A stretch of DNA of 10,387 nucleotides, from the NCBI GenBank assembly GCA_020833205.1, contig JAJHQT010000028.1, positions 1 to 10,387 of the forward strand, given 5' to 3'. The translations under genes were made by a program, and so were the position numbers. Numbering within the stretch: position 1 is the first letter of the stretch; every line of letters begins with the position of its first letter. The notes below the pieces were generated by a model that saw only the letters and a program-made list of their open reading frames with translations, searched no databases and was not told the origin of the DNA. Shown in pieces: positions 1 through 5,938 of this stretch. This DNA comes from Pyrobaculum sp. GTDB taxonomy: Archaea; Thermoproteota; Thermoprotei; Thermoproteales; Thermoproteaceae.

Positions 1-732
1 GTGGTCTACGGCATCGTGGTGATTGAGCGGGGCGAGGCGGTCATTGCCTTGCTGAAGGGGGGCCAGTGGGAGGTGGTGAAGACCGTGGAGTTCTTCGTGC
101 CGGGTAAACACAGCGCGGGCGGCCAGTCGGCGAACCGCTACAAGCGCCAGACGGAGCATCTAGCGGAGGCCTTCTACAAGGTGGTCGCGGAGGAGGTGAA
201 CAAGATCTTCCTCCAGATACCGACGCTGAAGGGCGTCATAGTGGCGGGGCCTGGGCCGACTAAGGAGGACTTCCTTGAGGAGGGCGGCCTGGACTACCGG
301 CTCAAGGACAAGGTCCTCGCCGTGGTGCCTGCCTGTTGCGCCAACGAATACGGCGTGGTGGAGGCGATTAAAAACGCCCAGGAGCAGCTAAAAGAGAGCG
401 AGTACGTCCACGCCAAGGAGGTCATGGAGAGGGTGATGTACTACGCCGTCAAGAAGAGCGACTACATCGTATACGGGCGAGACAGGGTGTTGAAAGCCCT
501 AGAGATGGGGATGGCCGAGGCGGTGGTTGTGGCTGAGGAGCTGGGAGAAGACGTGGTGCTGGAGGTGATAATGAAGGCGGAGGAGAAGGGCGTAAAGGTT
601 GAGGTTGTGCCCCGCGGCGTCGAGGAGTCGAAAACCCTCATGCAGGCCTTCGGCGGCTACGTCGCACTGCTCTCCACGCCTGTGTGGGTGCTGGAACAGC
701 AGATCCAGACGCAGGCCGCCGAGGCGCAGTAG
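1..732 (+). CDS. prf1: Peptide chain release factor aRF1, C-terminal part (5' end cut by window)
   Basis: Archaeal class I release factor (aRF1/eRF1 family), which recognises all three stop codons in the ribosomal A site and triggers hydrolysis of peptidyl-tRNA. The visible 243 residues begin inside the central domain. The catalytic loop is intact at residues 34-44 (PGKHSAGGQSA), with GGQ at 40-42. Domain 3, the pelota-like fold that contacts recycling factors, occupies roughly residues 135-232 and includes the expected late AFGGYVALL segment. The N-terminal codon-recognition domain (NIKS and YxCxxxF motifs) is absent because about 130 residues, judged from the usual length near 370, lie upstream of base 1; the GTG at base 1 is therefore probably an internal valine rather than the start. 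A second GGQ at residues 20-22 sits in a strand region and is not the catalytic one. The gene ends at TAG and converges with the vapBC pair about 90 bases away. Assignment to the family is very secure. Confidence 0.95.
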   Translation: MVYGIVVIERGEAVIALLKGGQWEVVKTVEFFVPGKHSAGGQSANRYKRQTEHLAEAFYKVVAEEVNKIFLQIPTLKGVIVAGPGPTKEDFLEEGGLDYRLKDKVLAVVPACCANEYGVVEAIKNAQEQLKESEYVHAKEVMERVMYYAVKKSDYIVYGRDRVLKALEMGMAEAVVVAEELGEDVVLEVIMKAEEKGVKVEVVPRGVEESKTLMQAFGGYVALLSTPVWVLEQQIQTQAAEAQ

Positions 733-821
733 CCGAGCTGACGAAGGCCGAAACGGCAGTTGCGGCAGGTGGCGCCGCCTAAGGGGCGGGACAGCGGTAC
801 TTGTTCTGCCTCCGCCGGCGT
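733..821. other. Convergent spacer between aRF1 and vapC
   Basis: Short spacer between the 3' ends of the release factor gene and the vapC remnant. It holds a near-palindrome centred on GGCGCC at 767-780, but no T-rich run that would mark an archaeal terminator on either strand, and no convincing small RNA motif. I see no gene here. Confidence 0.5.
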
Positions 822-1209
822 CTACAGCCTCGCGAGGAACGTATCCACGTCTATCGCCGTGGGGGATTTCTTCAGAAGTTCGCGGTCTTGCGTGACCAGC
901 GAGAGGCCCAGAGTCTCGGCCACATAGGCGTAGCTCGCGTCGTAGAAGGTCAAGCCTCTCTCTACGGCGTCCTCCAAGACCTTCTCTAGAGGAGGGTCGT
1001 CCAGCATCTTCAGACAACACCCGCGAGAGAGCTCCGGCGGCCTCCCGCCACGGTAACTTCCCTGCTCTTGCCTCCTTCCACAACGCGTTTCCCACCTCGT
1101 ATACAGTCAGATGGAGAATGGCGAGTCTTTTCCTATGCCCTATCCACCTGTGGTAGTGGGCAACCAGCCCGTACAAAGCGGAGGCGTCCAGGAGATACTC
1201 AACGCTCAT
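822..1209 (-). pseudogene. vapC: VapC-type PIN-domain toxin, reading frame interrupted
   Basis: PIN-domain ribonuclease toxin of a VapBC pair; family members cleave RNA using a cluster of acidic residues that bind metal. The N-terminal half starts at ATG 1209 and reads MSVEYLLDASALYGL, with the first Asp at residue 8 and the second acidic residue, Glu38, in TVYEVGNAL. The C-terminal half is in a different frame, from about 1013 down to the TAG at 822, and carries Asp in TFYDASYAYVA and LVTQDREL. Joining the frames near VL|LKMLDDPP needs one base removed around 1009-1018 and gives about 128 residues, the normal size for VapC. The unshifted N-terminal frame instead runs on into non-PIN sequence to about 499, across the end of the release factor gene. 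The start overlaps the end of vapB by 11 bases, the usual toxin-antitoxin layout. This could be a recent inactivating mutation, a sequencing error, or a programmed +1 shift; the sequence alone cannot decide. Confidence 0.8.
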
Positions 1210-1426
1210 GTCTAGAGCTACGCACCGCGTCTACCCACTCCTTCTCGGATATGCGGGAAAAGAGGTTTTTCAACTCTTCGAGAGCCTTTACGAGCTCTTC
1301 TTCTTCCCTCCGCCTTATGGCCTCCTCAAGCGCCCTCTCCAAAACCTCCCTGACGTCTATCCCGAGCTCCCTTGCCTTCTTCTTCAACTCCTTTCTAATC
1401 CTCACGCTTATCACCGTAGTAGACAC
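1199..1426 (-). CDS. vapB: VapB-type antitoxin
   Basis: Antitoxin partner of the adjacent VapC. The 75-residue product from GTG 1426 opens with a short strand (VISVRIRKEL) followed by a helix-rich segment, KKKARELGIDVREVLERALEE, as in ribbon-helix-helix-like crenarchaeal VapB proteins. These bind the operator of their own operon through the N-terminus and mask the toxin active site through a charged C-terminal tail; here the tail ends in WVDAVRSSRHER. The frame stays open upstream to an ATG at 1558, but the extra 44 residues are low-complexity and lack family resemblance. A TATA element centred near 1449.5 lies about 24 bases ahead of GTG 1426, which fits a leaderless transcript and decides the start. 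The stop overlaps the vapC start. If vapC is truly broken, this antitoxin may be an orphan. The exact antitoxin fold class is inferred from sequence pattern only. Confidence 0.8.
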   Translation of the reverse strand: MSTTVISVRIRKELKKKARELGIDVREVLERALEEAIRRREEEELVKALEELKNLFSRISEKEWVDAVRSSRHER

Positions 1427-1445
1427 AGACAAATACAGACATACG

Positions 1446-1453
1446 TATATAAA
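1446..1453 (-). promoter_or_regulatory. TATA element of vapBC
   Basis: On the minus strand the sequence reads TTTATATA. Its centre is about 24 bases from the GTG at 1426, the spacing expected between an archaeal TATA box and the transcription start of a leaderless mRNA. The sequence also reads as a TATA element on the plus strand, but nothing gene-like starts 24 bases to the right. Confidence 0.65.
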
Positions 1454-1625
1454 CTTGGCGTACACGAACATCTGTATACGACGCGACAGCCCCTCCCGGG
1501 TCTCTCCAGAGCGGAAGGACGCCCTCTGCATCGCCCATCTTTCCACAGACAGATCCACGGGCGGCGAGAACGGGCATGTGGCATCCAGCGAAGTCGAAAG
1601 CCGACACGCCTACGTAGAGACGAAT

Positions 1626-1693
1626 CTCCGTGGTGACGTATGGATGTCTGGAAGCAGTGCTCCGTGGCGTGGATGTCTCGTGGCGTTGATCTC
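1626..1693. repeat. Imperfect direct repeat, two to three units
   Basis: Unit one at 1626-1649 is CTCCGTGGTG, then ACGTA, then TGGATGTCT. Unit two at 1660-1678 is CTCCGTGGCG followed directly by TGGATGTCT, lacking the five-base insert. A weaker third copy, CGTGGCGTTGATCT, follows at 1679-1692. The period is about 34 then 20 bases. It may be a remnant of duplication in decaying sequence; no function is evident. Confidence 0.5.
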
Positions 1694-1987
1694 GCGGCTT
1701 GGGGCTTGACTGCGGCCTACGGCGTAAACGGCCCGAGGAAGTCCACTCCCGCGAGCACACTGCCGGCGTTGAACCCGCCTACTCGGGGCGAGGAGACTAG
1801 GCAAGTTGCGCTCGGCGTCTCAACGCCTAACGATGCATCCAGACTGCGGAGAAATTCGCCGAGACCCCCGGCGTGGGTCATCAAGACGGTGATGCCCAAC
1901 CTGGGGACGTATCTACTGACTTTCTCTGTTGAGCTAGTGGGACGGGGGCAATCCTGGGAGGATGTTAAAACGCGTGTCTCTTTTTAA
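1640..1987 (+). pseudogene. Possible decayed gene remnant (transposon TnpB tail is one guess)
   Basis: A 115-codon open frame on the plus strand with G/C-rich third positions. Its middle part, including NPPTRGEETRQVALGVSTP, has the Pro/Arg/Gly-rich look of the C-terminal tails of some crenarchaeal OrfB/TnpB transposases. That resemblance is from memory and is weak: the CxxC zinc pairs and catalytic acids of TnpB are not present in any of the three plus-strand frames nearby. A TGA lies immediately before the ATG, there is no TATA element at the right distance, and the frame overlaps the 3' end of the PaREP1 gene on the other strand by 23 bases. It could equally be chance open sequence in GC-rich DNA. 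I would not annotate a function. Confidence 0.25.
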
Positions 1988-2516
1988 AGTCCTCTAGCCT
2001 TTTAGTTAGGTGTTCGAAGCCTCTCTTTATCTCTTCGTCCCAGTAGCTCCCGGTCCACTGAGGCAACTTCTCAACAACGGTGTCAATTAAGACGACGATG
2101 TCCCGCACCGCCTCTTCTCTCTTCTTGTAGGGACTGAAGTCTGGGTCTAGGCCGTTGTACTGGTAGTCGTGGAGATTCAGCGCCTTATCGGCGATCGCCC
2201 CAATTTCCCTGTACCCCAGCTCGAATAGGTCCAACGATATCCCCTTGATCGACTTCGTGGGGACTGTGTAGGCTTTTTTCTCGTACCACTTCTTCTCCTT
2301 CTCGTCCCTCTTTAGGGCTAGTAGCCTGTCTAGATTTATCAACACCATCGCGCTTATCAAGGCCTTAACGGCGACAAACGCCTTGCCGGCGGCGTTTCTC
2401 GTGGCCCCGGCCTCGAGCATCATGATGCTCAACGACAGCTCGTCTATGACCTCCATAACCCTCGCCCTTATGTAGCTCTTCACGTCGATTTTCGGGCTTA
2501 GTAACTCCCTCTCCAC
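1965..2516 (-). CDS. PaREP1 family protein
   Basis: A 183-residue soluble protein of the PaREP1 family, first noted as a multicopy family in Pyrobaculum aerophilum and also seen in other crenarchaea. Recognisable stretches are the helical ATRNAAGKAFVAVKALISAMV (split here by the helix near residues 38-58), and LNLHDYQYNGLDPDFSPY followed by KKREEAVRDIVVLIDTV in the C-terminal half. The family is all-helical and, to my knowledge, related to HEPN-type domains, but its biochemical role is not established. No signal peptide or membrane segment is evident. The start is GTG 2516: an AT-rich element centred near 2538 lies about 22 bases upstream, which fits a leaderless message, and an ATG eight bases further upstream is out of frame. 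It lies downstream of rad50 on the same strand but is separated by 157 bases with its own promoter, so it is probably not part of the repair operon. Accessory neighbours (vapBC) suggest a variable region. Confidence 0.85.
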   Translation of the reverse strand: MERELLSPKIDVKSYIRARVMEVIDELSLSIMMLEAGATRNAAGKAFVAVKALISAMVLINLDRLLALKRDEKEKKWYEKKAYTVPTKSIKGISLDLFELGYREIGAIADKALNLHDYQYNGLDPDFSPYKKREEAVRDIVVLIDTVVEKLPQWTGSYWDEEIKRGFEHLTKRLEDFKKRHAF

Positions 2517-2532
2517 GAACTCATCTATTTGG

Positions 2533-2543
2533 ATAAAATTTAA
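2533..2543 (-). promoter_or_regulatory. TATA-like element of the PaREP1 gene
   Basis: The minus strand reads TTAAATTTTAT, the only AT-rich island in an otherwise GC-rich spacer. Its centre is about 22 bases from GTG 2516, matching the spacing seen at the other leaderless-type starts in this window. Confidence 0.55.
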
Positions 2544-2640
2544 GCTCGCCGCCTATCCGCGGCCGACGCCAACATCCAGACACTCCCTTGTTCTCGTGTT
2601 GTGCGGTTGAGCTGGCGCCGTTGCCTTTAATGGCATGCCT

Positions 2641-2661
2641 CTCGCTTCGTCGCGGAACGAG
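2641..2661 (-). other. Small hairpin downstream of rad50
   Basis: Seven base pairs (CTCG and TTC pairing with GAA and CGAG, one unpaired base, six-base loop) lie 13-33 bases past the rad50 stop. No T-run follows on the minus strand, so it is not a classical terminator; it could protect or end the rad50 3' end, or be chance. The rest of the spacer holds an eight-base palindrome at 2632-2639 and no gene I can support. Confidence 0.3.
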
Positions 2662-2673
2662 GGACGTAGCGTT

Positions 2674-4785
2674 TCATAGCTGGATGACTACGTCTGCGAC
2701 TTCTTCAAATTCGCCTAGGTGGGAGGTGACGATTATTGTGGGGACTATCGACGTAAGCCCTCTTACCAGCTCCACGATTTTTCTTCTGTGTTCTTCGTCT
2801 AGGTGTTCCGTGGGTTCGTCGAACATCATAAAGGGGGCTTGTCCGAGGAGGGCCCTCGCCAGGGCCACCCTCAGCGAGAGGGCGACGAGGTTCTGCTCTC
2901 CGAGCGACAGGAGGTTGTGGTCTATGGGGCCTGTGGGGGTGTTGATGCGGATTACGTACCTCCCGTCTGTCTCAACCAGCTGGAGCGATTTAAACACCTC
3001 TTTGTGCCTAAGGCGGAGGAAGACGGCGTTTAGCTCCTCGTTTATGGCCTTGAGCAACGTCTGACGCATCAAAGGCTTAAGCTCGCCGAGGACGACTCTA
3101 ATCTGCCGCGCCGAGGCGAGGGCCTTGTCGAGCCTCTCGGCCTCTGACTTGGCCTTCTCCAGCTCGCCTGCTAAGGCGGCCAGCTCCTTCTCCGTCTCAG
3201 CTATCTGCCGCCTGAGCTCAGCCGCCACAGACCTCGCGGCGAGGTACTCCTCGTGTCTTGTCTTAAGCGCCGCGTACTCATTCTCCAGCCTCTTCAACGC
3301 CTCTGCGGCCGCGGCCAGCTCCGCCTCCAGCTCCCCCAGCCTCTGGTTAACCTCTTGTATCTTCCTCTCTGCCTCGGCCTTACGGGCCTTCAGCTCCTCC
3401 AGCCGCCTCGCCACCTCCGCCTCCCTAGCTACCTGCGCCGAGAGGTACGCCCGCCTCTTCTCCACCTCCTTTTTCTTCTGGTATAGGGCCTCCAGCTCGG
3501 CCAGCCTCCTCCGCGCGGATGAGAGGTCTAGAGCCAGGTGGGGCTTGTAGCTGTGGTAAAGCCTGTCCAGCTCCTCCAGCCGCCTGACCTCGGCCTTGAG
3601 CTGGTCTATGAGTTTCGAGAGACGTTCCTCCTCCTTCTCCAGACCCAGCACTTCCAACTCGTGCCGCTGGACGGCGTCTCTAGAAAGCGGCGACCCGCAC
3701 ACCGGACACCGGCCGCCCTCCGCCCGCTGGGCCAGACGGAGCACGTCGCGTAGAAGAGCCAGCCGCGTCTTCACCTCTCCATGTCTCCTACTCGCCTCCT
3801 CCAGCCTCCGCCGGGCCTCCTCAAGAGACCTGGGGTCGTAGCTCCTCACCTCGGGAGGGACCCTCTCAGCCGTAGCCACCGCCTGCCGAAGCTCGAAATA
3901 CTCCTTCTCCACGTCGCCCACCTCGGGAAGGCTTTTCAACTCCTCCGCCGCCTTCTTAATAGCCTCCAGCTCAGCCTCCAGTTGCTCCACGTCTTTCTCG
4001 GCGCTGAGCGCCAGCTGAGCCGCCTCTTCCAGCTTCTTCTCCAGCGCCTCCCTCTCCTTGGCCAGAGAGGCGTGCCGCTCCCTAAGCTCCAGGTAGCGCC
4101 TCTCCACCTCTCTAAACCGCGCCGACGCCTCCTCCAGCTCCGCCGCCCTCTTCTCGGCCTCCTCCAGCCTCCGCCGCAAGTCGTCCAGCCTGCTCCTCAA
4201 CACGGGGAGCCTCTTCTCCAGCTCCTCCAGCCGGCCGCCTGCCCGTTCCCGCCGAGCTCTAAACTCGTCGTGTACGTCCTTTACCACCTCGTCCACCTTG
4301 TCGAACTCGTCGAGGCGGAAGATGCGGTCTATGTACTCGGTCTCCTGCAGTATCCTCCTCAACTCCCCCTGCCGGATGTAGAGCAGATGTGCGTATTCGT
4401 CCAGCCTAAGGCCCAGCTTCGAGACGAGAGTCGCCGTGACGTCTGAGTCGCCCCGCGCCACCACGCTCCCGTCCACCGCCAGGTAGGTGCCGGAGGAGAC
4501 CGTCCCCTCTTCGCCGAATCTCCTAACGACGACGATCTCCCGGCCCCCGTGGCTTATGTACAGCTTCACCTCGCCCCACGCGGCGCCTCTCCTGAGGCAG
4601 TTGCTCCACCTCCTGCCGCCCCACCTAGTCACCCACTGCGACCCGAAGAGGGCGACGGAGATGGCCTCCATAAGCGAAGTCTTGCCGGCGCCGTTGGCGC
4701 CGTAGATGAAGTTGACGCCCTCGCCGAACCTAAAAGAGGCCTTGTCGTAGGCCTTGAAGTTTACGATCTCGATCTTCTTAATCAT
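2674..4785 (-). CDS. rad50: DNA double-strand break repair ATPase Rad50
   Basis: SMC-like ATPase that, with Mre11, binds and tethers broken DNA ends and licenses nuclease processing by ATP-driven opening and closing. The 703 residues show the full set of motifs: Walker A GANGAGKT at 29-36, Q-loop Gln139 in YIRQGEL, a long coiled coil from about 175 to 590, a zinc hook CPVC at 360-363 almost exactly mid-protein, ABC signature LSLGEQ at 626-631, Walker B FMMFDEP with Asp656 and Glu657, a D-loop LDEE just after, and a TSHLGEFEE switch His segment near the C-terminus. At 703 residues it is shorter than euryarchaeal or Sulfolobus Rad50 (about 860-880), so the coiled-coil arm is shorter. The signature has Leu where most Rad50 proteins have the first Gly of LSGGE. 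ATG 4785 overlaps the mre11 stop by 8 bases, implying co-translation; no strong Shine-Dalgarno precedes it. Function is secure from motifs and operon context. Confidence 0.97.
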   Translation of the reverse strand: MIKKIEIVNFKAYDKASFRFGEGVNFIYGANGAGKTSLMEAISVALFGSQWVTRWGGRRWSNCLRRGAAWGEVKLYISHGGREIVVVRRFGEEGTVSSGTYLAVDGSVVARGDSDVTATLVSKLGLRLDEYAHLLYIRQGELRRILQETEYIDRIFRLDEFDKVDEVVKDVHDEFRARRERAGGRLEELEKRLPVLRSRLDDLRRRLEEAEKRAAELEEASARFREVERRYLELRERHASLAKEREALEKKLEEAAQLALSAEKDVEQLEAELEAIKKAAEELKSLPEVGDVEKEYFELRQAVATAERVPPEVRSYDPRSLEEARRRLEEASRRHGEVKTRLALLRDVLRLAQRAEGGRCPVCGSPLSRDAVQRHELEVLGLEKEEERLSKLIDQLKAEVRRLEELDRLYHSYKPHLALDLSSARRRLAELEALYQKKKEVEKRRAYLSAQVAREAEVARRLEELKARKAEAERKIQEVNQRLGELEAELAAAAEALKRLENEYAALKTRHEEYLAARSVAAELRRQIAETEKELAALAGELEKAKSEAERLDKALASARQIRVVLGELKPLMRQTLLKAINEELNAVFLRLRHKEVFKSLQLVETDGRYVIRINTPTGPIDHNLLSLGEQNLVALSLRVALARALLGQAPFMMFDEPTEHLDEEHRRKIVELVRGLTSIVPTIIVTSHLGEFEEVADVVIQL

Positions 4786-5938
4786 ACAGAGCCTTTAGGA
4801 GGAGTCTTTTCGCCGCCTCTTTCTCGCCGTCGCGTATAAGCTCCATAGCCTTAAGCACCACGTCTGCGTGGGGGCCCAGCTTCTCTTTCATGATGCGCCA
4901 CAGCTCCTCCACGGCGGTGCCCCTCAGCGCCACAGCCCTCTGCGGCGAGGACGTCCTGTCCACCACATCTACATGAAGCGTCTTGGAGAACCTCGACGCC
5001 AGCTGGCCCGTCTTGAGGCCGCCCTCTACGATGCCCCACAGCTCGAGCCTCACCACGGCGCCTTCTCTGTCGAAGAGCTTCGCCGCCTCCTCCACAGCGG
5101 AGATTGCCTCTTTGACCTCGCGGATGAAGAGCCTAACTCTATAAAGCGGCCTCCGGGGGGGCAGAGAGATTGGCTTAAGCGACGCCGCCTTCCCCGCCAC
5201 ATCTATTAGCACGACGCCCTTCTGGGCGGCGTCTTGCGCCTTCTCGAAGCCGCCTCTGTAGTCCCAAGTCTCGAACTCCCCCACGTCCCAGATCTCCAAC
5301 GAGCCGGCCCAAACGGCGCCTGCCGGATGCTTGGCCAGGTGGTCGTGGACGTGGCCCGCCGCTATGTGCAAATACGGCAGGCCTTGGAAGACCGCCTGCG
5401 GCATCGTGTAGTCGTCGTCCTCCGCGGGGTACCTCGCCCTGACTCCCTCCACGGCTTGGTGGATCGCGAGGATGGAGCCGGGAGGCATCCTCTGGAGCGA
5501 TCCGCGGTACTCCGCGGCGTAGTCCCTAGGCGTGGCGCATGCGCCGAATATGTAGACGCCGCCCACGTCCGCCGCCTCCCAACAGAGAAGCCGCGCCAGC
5601 CTCATCCTGTCCACAAGCCTAAGCGCCGTGTCGTATAGACACTCCCTAGGCCGGGGGCATCTCCCAGCCTCGGCTCGGTATCTGACGTAACTGAAGTCGT
5701 GGTTCCCACCTATGGCGTAGAGTACGACTCCAGCCGCCTCCACCGCCTCCACAAACCGCAGGAGGGTCTTGTTGCTCGGCCTCCTCGTGTCGAAGAGGTC
5801 ACCTGTGACCAAGACAACGTCTGCCGACTTGCCGAGCCGCAGAGCCTCTTCAAAGGCCTTGAAGTAGTCCTCCTCCCTCTCGGGGAGGTGGTACTGCGCT
5901 CTGCCGAGGTGCGCGTCTGATATGTGTAGAATCTTCAT
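4778..5938 (-). CDS. mre11: DNA double-strand break repair nuclease Mre11
   Basis: Metallophosphoesterase-fold nuclease of the Mre11-Rad50 complex, with manganese-dependent endo- and 3'-5' exonuclease activity on DNA ends. From ATG 5938 the protein has 386 residues. Metal-site motifs appear in order: D8-A-H10, GDLFD with Asp47, GGNHD with Asn79, His80 and Asp81, His160 in AIHQAVEG, and GHVHDH with His196 and His198. A C-terminal capping domain, starting near residue 255 (RPLYRVRLFI), follows, and the charged tail ends in KRLLLKALYD, likely a helix that docks on the Rad50 coiled-coil base. The frame stays open upstream to 6001, but that extension only mirrors the end of herA in another frame; the ATG at 5938 begins MKILHISDAHLG, the family's normal N-terminus, sits in an ATGA overlap with the herA stop, and is preceded by a good ribosome binding site. 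Fourth-to-last in transcription is herA; rad50 follows with an 8-base overlap. Confidence 0.97.
   Translation of the reverse strand: MKILHISDAHLGRAQYHLPEREEDYFKAFEEALRLGKSADVVLVTGDLFDTRRPSNKTLLRFVEAVEAAGVVLYAIGGNHDFSYVRYRAEAGRCPRPRECLYDTALRLVDRMRLARLLCWEAADVGGVYIFGACATPRDYAAEYRGSLQRMPPGSILAIHQAVEGVRARYPAEDDDYTMPQAVFQGLPYLHIAAGHVHDHLAKHPAGAVWAGSLEIWDVGEFETWDYRGGFEKAQDAAQKGVVLIDVAGKAASLKPISLPPRRPLYRVRLFIREVKEAISAVEEAAKLFDREGAVVRLELWGIVEGGLKTGQLASRFSKTLHVDVVDRTSSPQRAVALRGTAVEELWRIMKEKLGPHADVVLKAMELIRDGEKEAAKRLLLKALYD

Larger units (their letters stand above)
1427..1964. other. Gap of about 540 bases without a convincing intact gene
   Basis: Between the vapB start and the 3' end of the PaREP1 gene. 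Apart from the vapB TATA element it holds an imperfect direct repeat near 1626-1693 and a plus-strand open frame from 1640 that may be a decayed gene tail. Minus-strand frames at 1395-1760 and 1717-1899 are open but have compositions rich in Arg, Ser and Pro with no recognisable motif. No tRNA, CRISPR repeat or complete insertion sequence is visible. Confidence 0.55.

Noticed and set aside
58..66. A second GGQ tripeptide in aRF1 (residues 20-22)
   Set aside because: It lies in a KGGQWE strand context, not in the PGKHSAGGQSA catalytic loop; chance occurrence.
767..780. Near-palindrome in the aRF1/vapC convergent spacer as a terminator
   Set aside because: Too short, has a mismatch and no T-run follows on either strand.
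499..1209. A 236-codon minus-strand frame running from vapC across the end of the aRF1 gene
   Set aside because: Only the first 65 or so residues are PIN-like; the rest is Arg/Leu-rich read-through past the frame break and antisense to aRF1.
1199..1558. Longer vapB start at 1558
   Set aside because: The TATA element at 1446-1453 lies within this extension and the added residues do not resemble antitoxins.
2588..4839. Many long plus-strand open frames opposite rad50, rich in Leu, Ser and Pro
   Set aside because: They are the antisense image of Glu/Lys/Arg-rich coiled-coil codons in a GC-rich genome; none has family motifs or a promoter.
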